From Mesotaenium endlicherianum (lineage: Eukaryota > Streptophyta > Zygnematophyceae > Zygnematales > Mesotaeniaceae), in the NCBI GenBank assembly GCA_009602735.1, contig WELA01010114.1, positions 221,832-285,831 of the forward strand: DNA of 64,000 nucleotides, read 5' to 3'. Under the pieces are notes generated by a model, which was not told the origin of the DNA, ran no database searches, and was given only the letters and a program-made list of their open reading frames with translations. The translations under genes were made by a program, and so were the position numbers. Position 1 is the first letter of the stretch. Each line of letters begins with the position of its first letter. Of this stretch, positions 12,428-26,024 are shown piece after piece.

Positions 12428-14672
12428 AACACGTGCGCATATGTGTGTATGTGTGTGTGTGTGCTTGTGTGTGTTTGTGCGTGTGTCTGTGAAACTGATG
12501 ACATATGCTTCAAAAAACGAGGGACACGCACTTGGACACATACTAAAGTATGCTCATAGTGTCCTTGATATAGATGCAACTTTCGGCCCACAATGACACC
12601 GAGCGGGGCCATGAAGAGAAGTTTCTGATGCCAGGCAGGTATCCATGTGCAGCAGGGAAAGAGAACAAAAGTCATAGATAATATACACTCATGAGGTCTA
12701 GTAAACACAAGACAGCAAGGAGGAGAGAGGGAGGGGGAGGCACAGGGGGGTGAATGTGTACCGGGTACCACTGCAGCAGCTGCCGCAGCAGCCGCAGCGC
12801 CCATATATTGGGCAGTCTGCTCAATGACACCGACCTCACCCACTTGTATCAGACAATCCTTTTCCGCAGTGCTGATTCGATTGTCGACGCCAGAGTTTTT
12901 AGAATGCATTTTTTATATGTAAGCATCTATCGAATTCCTTTTTGTTGGTTCTTTGCACTCATGCGTGCGCCCATGCGCGCACACACCCCCACACACACAC
13001 ACGCGCGCACACGCACACACACACACACACTCTCTCTCAAGTTGATCAATATCAAGGTGACAGTGAATATTGCACCACATGCATGTCTACAATCCACAGA
13101 CTCAGATGAGCGCTCACTGCTGTTCTGCTTAAGATGATATATGCAGCAAGCATTGACGCAAAATGATAGAGCACACGAGAGGTAGATAGCAGCATGTACC
13201 CCACGTGAAGGGGGTCGAGGGCTTTCAGGTGCGCCATAAGTGCTTCCTCGGTGCATTCCCACGGCGCCGGCAGCTCCTCCTGCTGGATGATGCGATATTA
13301 TTAACAATGTTCTATGACTATCCAGAAGATCTATTGAATAACATATATAGTACTCATAACAGTGGTATGCACGTGTAGCACACAAATTTACGATGATGCC
13401 ATGCACTCACTCCTATGCAGGGCAATGGGAAGCTCTCCCTCTTTCTCTCTCTACTTTAGATCGAACAATCGTATGAGAGAGACCTAACACTTTGCCAGAC
13501 ATTGACAGAATGCCATGCTTCTCATACGTGCATGCTTCCCGAGGTGCCACATCAACACGATGTTAAGACAGATGCACAATAGTACAAAACTGCATTTACC
13601 GACATGCATGGATACAATCATGATGCATGGGAATGTCGACGCCATTCTATTGACGCATAGATGAGTTAAACAACAGGCGTAGAGTAAGGTAGAGTAAGTT
13701 CAACCCCAACGTGCAAGAGGGGAAACGAGCTCACTTGCGCGTGGTTTGTGGCAGATTGCGCGCTCTCTCTTTGGGGCTGCCCGTGATCTTCGGGCAGGTT
13801 GTGGGCGCCGTGGTGGTGCACATGTGGAGCCTTGGGAGGGAAGAAGTATGTCGAGAGAGGCTCCCCAGGAAAATGGGTCGGCGGAAATATGCAGAACTCC
13901 ATCCAGGCCCTCAAGCTGTCAAAAAGCCCAGCCCGCCCCCCCCCCGACAACAAGATTGCCCATAGTTAGCCCTTTGCCGAATTCGTGTCAGCGTGCTTGC
14001 TCAACCTCGGTTGCAAGATGAATACATGACGATTGAACTCCTCACCTTTTCAAAGAACATGGGTACGAGGGCAAGTAGTCGAGGATGTAGACTGGGGAGA
14101 CGTTGATCACAGGCTAGCAGAATGCTGGTGGGCGCAACTGTCAAGCAGCAGCGCAATATAGCCTGCCTTGAATGCTTGCATTGAGCGGCCCCCCGCAACA
14201 CCCCTAATGTTCTCCAACAATTGGAGGCTAAGACGGAATCAGCATGAACCTATAAGCATATATTGGGATGAAATATTGCAATCGAGGAAGAAAAAGAAGA
14301 ACTCGCTATGCATGTCTGATGATCGTGTAGGAATGACCGGGCGGATACACAAAGATTCTGAACCGTAGACATAGATGACTTTAACTCTTATGGAGCGAAA
14401 CCGGCAATAACAGATTCACATATTTATGCAAAAAGACAAGGCTGAACAAAACCTTCAGTCAAAAAAAATGCTAGAGTAAGAACGATACTTAAGAGGGAAT
14501 CATTCAAGCGCCAAGTAGGACACGTACGGGGAAGTATTGTCGCCACACTCTAAGACAGGCAGCAAACTCAACATTCACAGCATGCTGTCTGACAACTCTT
14601 ACTTTCCCGTTTGTCTATAAGTGTCCATGTTTCTGCACAACTAAAAAGACAAGACACGTGTGCGTGTCTGTG

Positions 14673-14706
<34 letters not shown>

Positions 14707-16181
14707 AGCGAGAGAGAGAGAGAGAGTTTTTGTTGTTTGGGGGGGNGCTAAGGAGAGCCTGCGTTCGCTGACTCAGCCGCCACACGTGCGGCGTGCCGAG
14801 CAGCAGCTCCAGCATCACCACGCCCGCGCTCCACATGTCGTACCTGCAGTGCGCCAGCAAGGCCGCCATGCAAGCACAGCGGAACAACAGGAGCACAAGC
14901 CGCTGCCATGTCAGCATTCTAGCCATGCCAGCAGTGGTGCCGCGCCAGCAACTTTCCTCGTCCTGCTAACTCATGCCCAGCGTGTGCTGGGGGGGGGAAT
15001 AGAGGTTTGCTGTGAGCATGCATGGCTCATGTGCGCGTGCCCCTGCATGCCCTTGTTCTCGCTTTGTTGCGAGCTGGATGAGGAAAGCGGGCACTTGGTA
15101 TGGTGACACCTGTTCGCATGTCATCCATCCATTTGCGTCCGTGGCTTGGGTTTGATCAAACATATATTGGCAAGAGAAGAACGAACAAGCGGGAGGCAGC
15201 AGCGCTCTCTCCCTGAAACAGAAAACTCCAACTCCAGCTTGCGGATTCCTGACATGGCACGTGCAGATGAGAGCATGCGCACATGCGCGCGTGCACGCAA
15301 CTGCAAGCATGCACTCACGTACAAGTTGTGTACGAAAGGGTCGCAATCGCACCTCCTTCAACACACAAAGCCATAGCCCATATGAGCCCACTGCTCACTG
15401 CTCACACTCACGAGGGAAGACTGCTACGTGCAAAAGCCCTTGAAACATGTTGTAGAGCCCTGAATCGAAATTCCGATCCTGCAACCTGAAGACAGACCCC
15501 TCCACCCTACACACACAGACGCGTGTCGAGCAATGTCAGCAAACGAAGAAAGAGACAGCATAGAGGAGCAATGGCATCCAAGAGCCGACACATACGCGGG
15601 CCTGAGCGCGGGCGCCAAGTGGCTCTCTCTGCTTGAGGGGCGGCGCACGTGGGGCGCGCTCGCGTGTGCGGCAAGCAGCGACTCGGGGGGCGCATACAGC
15701 CGGGTCTCCTCGTCCCTGCGTGCGTTCGCACACAAATTAAATAAAGACGCAAAAGTTGCGTTGCTGCTCACAGGCCGCCTCGTGCCTGAATGCGTGCAAG
15801 CGTGCCGGCGTGCGTGCATGCGTGCGTGCCCTCAAGAAGGCATAAGTGACTCGCCGCAACTGTTGCTTGCGCCACGTGCATGCGATACATGTCACGGCCT
15901 CATGGATTGGGAGTCAGTGACACGGCCGTCGCTCGTCAAGAACTGTGTTTGGGAATCCTTACTTGCAAACGCACGCGTGTGTGACGTATGCACTCATTGT
16001 AGGAGTGCGAGAGATCATGAAGGTTGAATGCACGCAAGAAGACAGATGACTATAACGAGTTTAGAGAAGCAAACGTTCACATATCTGTACTATTCATATT
16101 TTACAATCACTTTACATACTTACGTAAATAGAGGGGAAAAAAGAAAGGGAGGGTGGGAGGATGGGAGGCAGGGAGGGTGGA

Positions 16182-16244
<63 letters not shown>

Positions 16245-19200
16245 NAGAGAGAGAGAGAGAGAGAGAGAGAGAGGCCGATAGAGTAGTAGGCCAGGTGGCT
16301 GAGAGACGTGAGGCCACCTGGAGGGCCCAGATGGGCCGTAGAGGTTCTCGAGTGTGAACGGGTCCACAGCGCTCCCGAAATCGGCCAGCCGCCTGCCAAC
16401 ACAAGGCGAGCTACACAAAGTCAGCTCATTCCACTCTCTTCCACTCATATCTTCAAAGACAAGGAGGAAGACACCTATACGCGGCCTCGCAGGGTGAATT
16501 TTGCAACAGCCCACACATGGCAACAACCGAAATTTATAGCCATACACACACAGCCAAAAATGTATTGACATGTACACTGTGATATGCTCGCGCATGTGCA
16601 CACTAAGACTTGATCGCGTGGGTGCGGACACGTCCGGGGACAAGTCCCAAGTGCTGGATATAACACACATATATGCGACATCAATAAAAAAAATAGTACA
16701 CATGTGCCAGCCGATATATACATGAGTACTTTTGCATAGTGCTCTGTGAAACCCACGACTTCGTTTCTCTGCGGCCCTGAAGAGCTCGACAAGAGTGAGG
16801 AAAAAGAACGCGCTGGTAGTGGTGCAGAGTGAAAGCGAGCAGCTGCGGTCCTAGATTCACTCGGCCATTGACGGCGAGGAAAGAGAGCAAGAGAAAGAAA
16901 GTGGGGAGGAAAGGAGGCGGGTGGGCAGGGGGCAAGAGAAGAGTTGCTGGGGAGTGGAGGGGGGGCTGCAGAGGGCAGGCAATAAATGGGGGGGGAAGGT
17001 GGGGTAGGTATAGGCATGAGGAGGGGCGAAAGTGCCTGTGAGTGGGTGCCAGGTGGCGATTGCAGGTGCAATGCACATCTCCTAGTACTGTTAGAATTCA
17101 ATAATGTAATGCTCGGGATAATGAATGTTGTCGTGGGACACGAGCGAGGTCAGCAGGGCAGACAACAGGAAAGAGGAGGAGACAGGCGGAGACAGCAGAT
17201 GCTTGTGCGGTGTAGGAGTGACACTTGGCAAAGGAGAAAACATGAAAGTGGAAGGGGTTGAGGAGGAGGGTGGAGGGAGGGAGAGAGAGAGAGAGTGGGG
17301 AAATAAGGAAGAGGGAGAAGGTGTGCTGAGCCCAGGGGCGATAGTGCTTGCATGTGTTGTTTCAAGAAGCTACTATAACTTGGTGGCTTTTTTTCAGCCA
17401 GGTCTCTGGTTTAGCGTTTTGTGTTTGGGTTTTCTAAGGATCTGCTGAAATGGAAGAGAGTTGGGCTGCGGACTTCTGGGGAACGAGGAGACAAGCAGCA
17501 TTGGCCCTATTGGCCCTCACAACCGGTGCAAGAAGGTAATAAGAGACACGCTTGATAGCTTCCGCCTTAATCCTTGAAGAGGAGAAGGGGGTGGGGAGAG
17601 GCAAAGGAGGGGTGTGGGAGGGCAGGAGGAAAGGGGGAAGGAAGAGAGGGGACTGCAGGAGGACCCCAAGGTGCGCGAGATGCGGCTGGAGCGCTGCAGG
17701 GGAGACTTCTGTAGGAGGAGGAGGAGGAGGAGGAGGAGGAGAAACAGAACATTGAAAAAGAGTTCGTCAAACCGAATACTCTCAGCATGATGGGGATTTT
17801 TTGTACGATCGGCTTTCGACGGAGAACTGGAAAAGACGTTCACCTTGAGCACAAAAGGCATCTTCTGTTGGCAGCAATACAAACAAGTACTGTTAAAAAG
17901 GAAGGAACAAAAGCAAGCACTAAGTTCAACGTGGAGGCCAAAGAGCCCACTAGGGGACAAAGGGGACAGAGGAAACAGAAGGGACAAGGGGGACAGAGGG
18001 TGCCCTCTTCCTCCTCAAATGAGACGAGGATGTGGAGACGAGAGGAAGGCCACACAACGTGGGACACAAACACATATTGTGACTTGGAAGAAGCACGCCC
18101 CAGACTCTTCACCCTTCCCCCCAGCTTGCAAGAAAGCAGAGGGAGAGAGAGAGAGAGAGACAGAGGTAGTGAGTGAGACTGGGAAGTGCAAATAACGTCA
18201 TACAGTGTGAGGTTGAGGTGTTGATGGCTCCCAACGTCCCCCTTCAGGGGGTCTTGGCCCTCGATGCTTACCAGCAGATTCTCTGTTCCCGATCCAGCAC
18301 AACAGGTCAGATGTCACTCGCCTGCACTGCCACGTGGCATGGCGGCAGCCTGTCCCGGAGGAGATATGATTAAACACCTATCCATAGTAGCTCTACGACC
18401 ACTCAATTGCATATTCATATGCTAGCCACAAACAGATGCAAATATATATGGACGCACGTATGCTTACGTACATGTGTATGTACTGTATTGAACACTTTGA
18501 CTGGCACAAACACCTTGTCCGCGACGAATAGGGGGAAAGACAGAGAGGGGGAAAGGGGGTGAGGAGGGAAGGGGTGGGAAAGAGGGCTGGGGCGTTGTTT
18601 TTCCAAGGAGGAGGACGATGATGGGAGCTGTCGTGCCCAGTTGAACAACTTTGTCTTCAACTATCTTTCATGTCGCCCCTCTTTGTTCAATTCCAAAAAG
18701 AAGTTGCCCACCCAGCAGTAAGCACGTAACACTCGGTAACCCAGCAAAGCACAGCCTTTCCCCAAACGCATCATCGGGCTGTAAATGCCGATCCCCGCCA
18801 CAATTTCTGCACCAGCATTTGGCTACTAATTTCTACAGCATTTGGCCACTAATTTCTAAATGTGATGACAATGTTTCAGGTTATGGGTGCGTGAGCATGT
18901 CAAGGGGGGGCGTGCGGATGACGGGCAAGCTGAAACCTGGCTTGACATCGCGGTGCGTGGCGTTGAGTGCATGCACCTCTGCCAGCGCATGCATCTGCTC
19001 GCACACGTGCGCCCCCCCNACCCACCCCCACACAAATGCACACCATTGCCAAGCAACGTCAAAGGTTTGACAGATGGAGCACATGCAGCCTACGGCAGGG
19101 ACACAGTTAGATGCGAGAGGAGATGCAAGGCACAAGCGTGTGTATTAGCAGGAAAGGTCTTACTGATATTGATAGGTGCAGACAAACAAATCGGAAGCAC

Positions 19201-22200
19201 GCGCACACTCATGAATAGTGTCAAGCGAAGAAATGTACATACAACTTGTTTCAAATTCCTCATGTGCAAGATGTAAATGCATGTGTGTAATGCATGTGTG
19301 TGTGTGTGCCTCTCTCTGGGTGTGCGTGCATGCGCGTGTACGTGTGCTGCGTAATCTATCCTCTCACCTCTAATAGGGCTGTATCCATCAGATGAAGAGC
19401 AAAGAAGAAGCAAATCAGGATGAATCCTGTAGTCCGCTACAAACGTGTTCAAATGAATTGCAGACGAGCGTTCCACGCAAGCGCATGGCCCATGCTGCAC
19501 ACACCACCACCCGCGCAGTGTGCACGCACACTCTCGTGCAGGCATGCAGACATTGATGAAGTCTTAAGACCGCTAGCACTCACGAGCTGGCGGAGGGAGC
19601 ATGCACACGGGGAGGCACGCCGCTGACACAACGTGTGCGCGCACCGGCAGAAACGCACTCAGAGGTTGAAAGAAACCAACAGAGCCCCTCTGCGCTCACA
19701 AACTGATGGGAGAGCGAGCGGGCAGAGAGGACCAACACACACGCACCCACGCACCCGGGCACGCATGCACACCAATGCACCGGCGCACTTGCAGACGTGC
19801 GCACGCACGTAAGTGCACTTGAACGCCTGCGGCCCAGACAGAGATGCAAAGAGACGGAAGAAAGCACTCACGAGCTGATGGAGGAGCGAGCGCGTGGTGA
19901 GGCGCCCGCGTGGCGTCCCGCGCAGCCATGCCCACCACTCCGACCTCCCCACCACCGCATATCCCCTCGCCCCTCCTACTCTCTCCCCTCTTCGCCCTCT
20001 CCCCCCTGCTGCCTCTCCTCCTCCTCTCCTACTGCCTCCTGCTGATTGCTCCTCTCCACGCTCGTCTCCTGCTCTTGCTCCCGCATCTCCCTCACTACCT
20101 GCTCCTCCACTTCCATCCTCTCTTGCTCCTCCTCCTCCTCCTCCTCCTTGCCGATCTCTCTTTCCTCTTTCTTCTTTTTGTCCTCTCTGACCTTCGCGCT
20201 TGCTCCCCTTCTCCGCCGCCAGCTGCTGCTGCTGCTGCTGCTTCTCCTCCTCGTCTCCCGCCCCCTCCTGCTCCTGTTCTGTGGGGCAGCCCTCGCGTTC
20301 AACCTCGTCTCCCGCGTCTCTGTTCAAATCACAGGCGCCAGCACTGGTACAACTCCCACATACTCCAACGCCACCTCCACCACCACTACCCCCAACATCA
20401 CCAGACCCTGCACCACAAACGAGATCTTCTTGCGAGCTGCACAGAGGGGGCACCAGTTGTCTTTCGCTATCGGCTCTTACTCCTGCACTCAGATCCCCCC
20501 CACTTCCGTCTGGTCCTCCACTTCCAGTCCTCTCCCTCTCCCTCGCCCTCGCTCTCTCTCCCCGCTCTTCCCCTCCCTCCCCAAGCGTGCCAGCCGGATC
20601 CTCTTCCTCTGCCGTCTGAATCCATGGAGCCGCCTCCTCAGAAGCGAGCAAAGATACCGTCGAGTCTCGCAGCACATTGGCCTCGTCACAGGGAGCAGCC
20701 GTGTGGGGCCGCCCGTGGCTGCCAAGCGTGCCCGAATCTGCGTACACGTAGGCGTGCGCGCTGGCATGCAAGAGCGTGTGCTTGCTCCTGTGCCCATGCG
20801 CATGCGCATGCGCGTGCACGTGCGCGTACGCATGCGACTGTATCTGGTTTTTCTCTCCAGAGGCCGCGCGCAGGGGAGAGCAAGCAGGAGGAGGAGAAAG
20901 GAACGGGAGTGGGGGCGCATTCCTTTCGAGACGACAGGAGGGAGAGGCAAGAGAGACTAGTGGAACGGAAGGGGAGGAAAGCAAGGAAGAAGAGAGAGAA
21001 GGGGCAGGTGAGAGCAAGGGGGATGGGTTTCCATAATGCCTGGCGGTTGCAGCAGCAGCAGCGGTGGCAGTGCGGGCGATGGTGGCAGAGGAGCCGGAAG
21101 AGGGGGAGGAGGAGGAGGAGGTGTAGAGGAGAGATGCAAGGGACGCGCCCTCGTGGCGAAACACCAGCCACAGATCGCCGCCAGCCGTAAAGGACTCCAC
21201 GTAGCGCGCCACGTGGCGCGTTCCCCCGCCCTGTTGACCTTGAGCTTGGCCTTCGCCGCCTTGAGGCGTCGGCGCTCCGTTCTGCCCGCTCCCATTTGCT
21301 TCCCCGTCGTGCCGCCAGCTGTCCTCCTGCCAGCTGTCAGCACTCTCCCTGCTGCCGCTGCTGTTGCTCCCGCTGTTGCTCCTGCTGTTGCTGTTGCTGG
21401 TGCTGGAGTTGGTGCTGGTGGTGGTGCTGGTGGTGGTGCTGGTGCTGCTGCTGTTGGTGTTGCTGCGGGCCGTGGAGGAGAGCAAGAGCTCGCCAAAGTG
21501 CTTCTCCCTGAGGCCACTCAGCCTCTTACTTGTCGAGCCCTGCCATGCCAGGTGGCAAATGCACGCGCCCACATACACGTGCGTAAGTGCGTATAGATAA
21601 GGGTGTTATCAAAGGTCCAGATTCATATATATGGACATTTACACATACGCCAATGGTTACCTTCACCTTTCTCTCTATGCCTCTCTCTGTGTCTCTCTCT
21701 CTCTCTATCTCTCCCTGCATGCAATCATGCTCACTCATATAGCTGTCAGTTTGCGCAGGAGGTGAGTGGGAGAGCAGAGAGCCCCCCCCCAAAACAGCAA
21801 ATGACCGACACACACACAGAGACACACGAAGCACACACACGCGCACACGCGCACATGAGCACGCACCGTGATGCGCTTGAGGACGTATATCTCCTCCACC
21901 GCTGTCCCCCGCTCCCCCGCGTCCAGACCCTCATCCTCCTGTTTCTCGCTCTCCTCGTGTTCATCTGCTCCTCCTCCACCTCTCTCCATCTTCATCTTCT
22001 CCTCCCCCTCCTCCCGCGCCTCGTCTCTGTGTGAGCCTTCCCCCTCCTGGCCATCCTCCCTGCCCCCCACTCTGCGCTCCTCTACCCAGGCACTTGGTCC
22101 CCTCTTCCCCCCCCTCTCTTCTTCTCCGTCCTCTTCCTCTCTCCCTCCCCCACTGCTTTCTCCTCCTCCTCCTCCTCCTCCTCCCTCCGTCCCTTCCCGG

Positions 22201-22621
22201 TCTCCCCTCCCCCAGCCACCTGTCATTATTGCACTCCCTCTCCTCTTCTCGCTACTCTGTGCCTCCTCCTGCTGCTCGTTTTTTTTTCCCACCGGCAATC
22301 CCAACCCCCCATCAGCAGCAGTCCTCGCTTGCCACGTGTTGGCTCTGGGCCAGCTGACATCCGCGTGCAGCCCACTGGGGCCACCCGTGGGAGGCGAGCT
22401 GGCGGCAGGCTCCTGCAGGATGATCTTTGCCTCCTGCCGTGGGGGACAGGTGTCAAGCGCAGAGCGCTCCGCCAGCCAGACCTCCCCAAAGGCCCCCTTG
22501 GCAAAGTTTCTTCTCAGAGTGTAGCTGCGTAGAGAGGCCAGAGGGGGCACAAGTGATTATTGTGTGTGCCTGCGTGCATGTGTCTATGCATGTGTTTGCG
22601 GGGGCCCGCGCGTGCGCGCGC

Positions 22622-22676
<55 letters not shown>

Positions 22677-25600
22677 CGCTGAAACAATGTTTAGCAGCCG
22701 GAATAGTGCACTTGTGCTCACCCAGCTTACACTGAAGTATTGGTTCATGCCTTCACGCACATCCGCACGGAAGCAAGGAAGACAACAGAAGGAAGAAAAA
22801 AGGAGATCCAAGTGAAGGCACTTCTAACCTCTTTTTGCAAAAAGAACACGAGATGAGATTTAGGCTCGACCTACGGGTAGTACAATGAATGATCATGCAC
22901 CGGGGTGCCATCAGGAATACACATAACTCAGACAGAGACCTGCAGAACCTAATGCAAAGAAGCAAGCAAAAACGACACTGGAACTACAAACTGGGAAAAG
23001 AGTGGTCAGAGGAGTAGAACCACAAAAAGAAAAAGATGAGGAAGAAAGAAAGAGCAAGCATTGGACGCATAACAAACAAACAGACATCAAACACACATCT
23101 CGAGGTTGAGTACTCACTGGTGGTCTGCCAGCTCTCCCCGCACGTCCTCCCCCCCCCTGGCCCCATGCGCAGGCCTGGAGGGGGGGAGGGAGCGCGGGTC
23201 CAGGGGGACAGAGGTGATCAACCCTAGGAAGTGCTCCAGCCCCTCTGGCAGCAGTGCGGGACCCCCCCCCCTCTCCACGCGGCGGATAGCGCAATTCTCG
23301 CGCGCGATATAGAAGGGACAGACCAGGTAGTGATAATAGGCCTCCAGAAGCGCCGTAGATTTGACTGCCCGGATTCAGAAGAAAACAACAGCAGGGGGGG
23401 GGCGTGAAGAGGGGAGGAAGGACACCTGTGGGCTTACGCGGCCATTCTCAGAGAATGCCAGGTGTATGCGCACCCATGCACGCATGCACGCGATGACAGG
23501 GACTGGCTTGGGACTTCTTAGAACACCTCATGGAATCGACTGTAAGAGAATGTGCAGAAATGGGCGTTCCGAAGGTAATCTTCATGACGACACTAAATAA
23601 ATGAGAGAGCACGAGATGAACAATGGGAACGAGGGAATGACGGGCTGCGACGTTTAGAAAGAATAGTACAGATCTGTGCACAACTCCTGGCGCTGACATA
23701 CGACGGATTTGCAGAAGATGTTTGGACCCCCTCTGATCAGACAGAGCCACATGTCAGCAGGACCAATGGCGGGAGATTTGCCACCTGGCTGCACCAAGAG
23801 AGCAGTGCCCATCCTCCTCGCGCCACCTGGCAGTGCAACGCCTGTGGGCCCTTCTTCTTGCCGCTGGATTATCTCATCCGTCCCTCCTCCCTCCTCTCCT
23901 CTCTCTCCTCCTCCTTCTGCCCCTGCTTCTTCATCCCCCCCCCTCTCTTCAGCTCCAATTCTGTCCTCATCTATACCCTCAATCCCGCCAAAAAAGCTCT
24001 CCCCCTTCTTGTCCTCCTCCTCCGCCTTTGCATCCTCCTCCTTCTCCGCACCGTCAACCCGTCTGCCCCCAGCAAGCGATATGCTTTCATTCTCCCTATC
24101 GTCCACTTTCACCTCTCCTGTAAGCTCGGCTACTTGCATGCCGCCACCTGGACCACCGCCACCTGGCATCCCAAGGGGCTCCGCCACGCCAGCTGCACCA
24201 AGGACCACCGCCGCTGTTCGGTCGAAGACAACTCGCTGTGGCTCGCCAGCTGGCAGCCACCGACCCATCGGTGGGATGATGCCACCTAGTGCAAGCTCGT
24301 CGTTCCAGGTGGCACTACCTGGAGCAAGGAGCTCGTCCCAGGAGGTGCCACCTGGCATCTGGGGATAGGTGTGCCCGAATTCCTCTGGGGGAGCAGGGAC
24401 CATGTCAGACGAAGCAAGCCTTTCTGGTGCTAGAGGTGTCCAGAAGTCGCCACTTGGCGGAGAAACACTGCCAGGTAGAGGCTTCAGGAGTTTGTAGCAG
24501 TGGGCAATCTCCTCTGCGCTCAGCTGGACGCCCAGACATGGTTTTGAGGAAGAAAGGAGAAGGGCAATGTGGCAATGTGAGAAGGATGAGAAACTATGTG
24601 GGTGACGAGGGCCCTTTCCTCTGCACAATTCCACTAGATGCTGCATATCATGATACAAAGTTAAGGAATAGGGATGTGAGCAACATGGAAATCTGTGCAG
24701 TGCGAGCACACAGGAAAGACAGCAAGACGTTTGCAAAGTAATTGAAAACATCATGTAAACCAATCCAAGCTAATCGTGTCTTTCACCAATTGACAACAGT
24801 CTTGGCAAATTTGGAAGCATAAGCTGCCACTGCTGTTGCTCTTGATAATTTAAAAGTGGGATACATCTATGGTACAACAAAATACACGCCATGAGTTATA
24901 CAACTGGATTAATAAACGACCTCACAGGATATGACGGATGCTAACGGGCAATGAAGGGAGGTGCAAGCAAGAAAGAGCACACAAGAAGGTGAGGGCCCGT
25001 GAAAGCACAACAACTATGGTACTTTAGTTCTACACCACATTGGCAGCACGTCTGATGAATATCAACAGACTGCATCAACCTTTTCCTGTGGCCCTGGGGA
25101 CCGTATACAGAATGTTCATACAAGAGGAGGTGAAGGCATGCACGCATGCAGATGATGGGGATGCATGTGCATCACAAGTCCAAGTAGCCCGTATCTTATG
25201 CTGACGTATACGCGCATGTACATGTACACGAACAGATATACAAACGTATGCACAGACAAACGCTGCAAGATATACTGACAACAATATGTGCACATGTGAA
25301 GATAAATACATTTTACATAACACATAAAGACATGAAATCTCAAGAACATAAAAGCATGCGCACATAGGGGCGTGTCTCAAGCGAGAAGTAAGAAACGGCA
25401 GGGTGGTCTAGCTGGCATCCTTACCACCGTGCCAGGTGTCACTGTCGCCCGCTGTGGGCCATCCGCGTCAGCGTTCCTCTCCATGATCGCCACCTGCCCC
25501 TCACGTGGGACCGATACAGCTGGCAGCAGCAAGTCCCGTCGCGCCAGATGTCTTCCGTCCGCTCTCCTCGTCCGCCAGCTGTCAGCTACTGACGAGAGCC

Positions 25601-25985
25601 CCACAGCACTTGCGGGGACCTGACAGGTGGCAGCATCCCCACAGCCGCACCCATCAGCGTTACCTACATTTGCAGCCTCCCTGGAGCTAGGTGCATCTGT
25701 ATCTGCAAGTGGGATAAGTTCTAGTCCAGGTTCGTCTGTATCCGCAATGGAGCTGACCTCTGAGCTCAATTCTGAATCTAACTTTGTATCGAAATTTTGG
25801 TTATGCCTGACAACATTCTTATCTGAAATTTCCACATTCCCTGCGTCTCCACCCTTCCCTCCTGCTTGCGTCCTGATGCCACCTGGTGCTTCCTCCTCGT
25901 GCACGCCCTGCACTTTCTCTCCTGACGCACCAGAAATACCTGACACTTTTACATGAGAGCCACCTGTCGCCGCCACCCCTGACGC

Positions 25986-26024
<39 letters not shown>

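Larger units (their letters stand above)
11860..22524 (-). other. Protein kinase domain exons of the fusion gene
   Basis: Subdomains in order: YTLRRNFAKGAFGEVWLAE (Gly loop, exon 22524-21867) and EEIYVLKRI (VAIK-type lysine, end of that exon). LSGLREKHFGELLL (helix C), RHVARYVESF and WWAWLRGTPRGRL are in 21539-19872. MHALAEVHALNATHRDVKP (catalytic loop) is in 18994-18937 and ENLL in 18282-18204. RLADFGSAVDPFTLENLYG (DFG) is in 16392-16318, ETRLYAPPESLL (APE-like) in 15715-15596, and YDMWSAGVVMLELLLGTPHV in 14843-14747. LRAWMEFC is in 13915-13735, LPNIWALRLLRQLLQWYP in 12834-12762, and ISAEEALTHPYF in the last exon. Lys, HRD Asp and DFG Asp are all present, so the kinase looks active. About 165 residues are inserted before the VLKRI lysine and over 400 between the hinge and helix E, rich in S/T/N, G and E. 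The acceptor at 12834 ends in GAG, which is unusual. A segment expected after RTQALL is missing at the N gap. Confidence 0.88.

Noticed and set aside
18272-18282. An 11-nt micro-exon (ENLL) ending at a strong GTAAGC donor in the kinase
   Set aside because: Extending the exon to 18204 keeps the frame open, reaches a GTATGA donor in the phase required by the DFG exon, and yields HLNLTL-RLADFG, which fits the family; the micro-exon would leave a phase mismatch.
19910-21190. Long forward ORF (426 codons), and similar forward ORFs at 20046-20960 and 21868-22524
   Set aside because: They are antisense to large minus-strand exons of the kinase; translations are leucine/serine/proline/cysteine runs that mirror the codon composition of the real strand.
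11860-22524. Pseudokinase reading, as some plant PP2C-kinase fusions are annotated inactive
   Set aside because: The VLKR lysine, HRDVKPEN and DFG motifs are all present in this copy.
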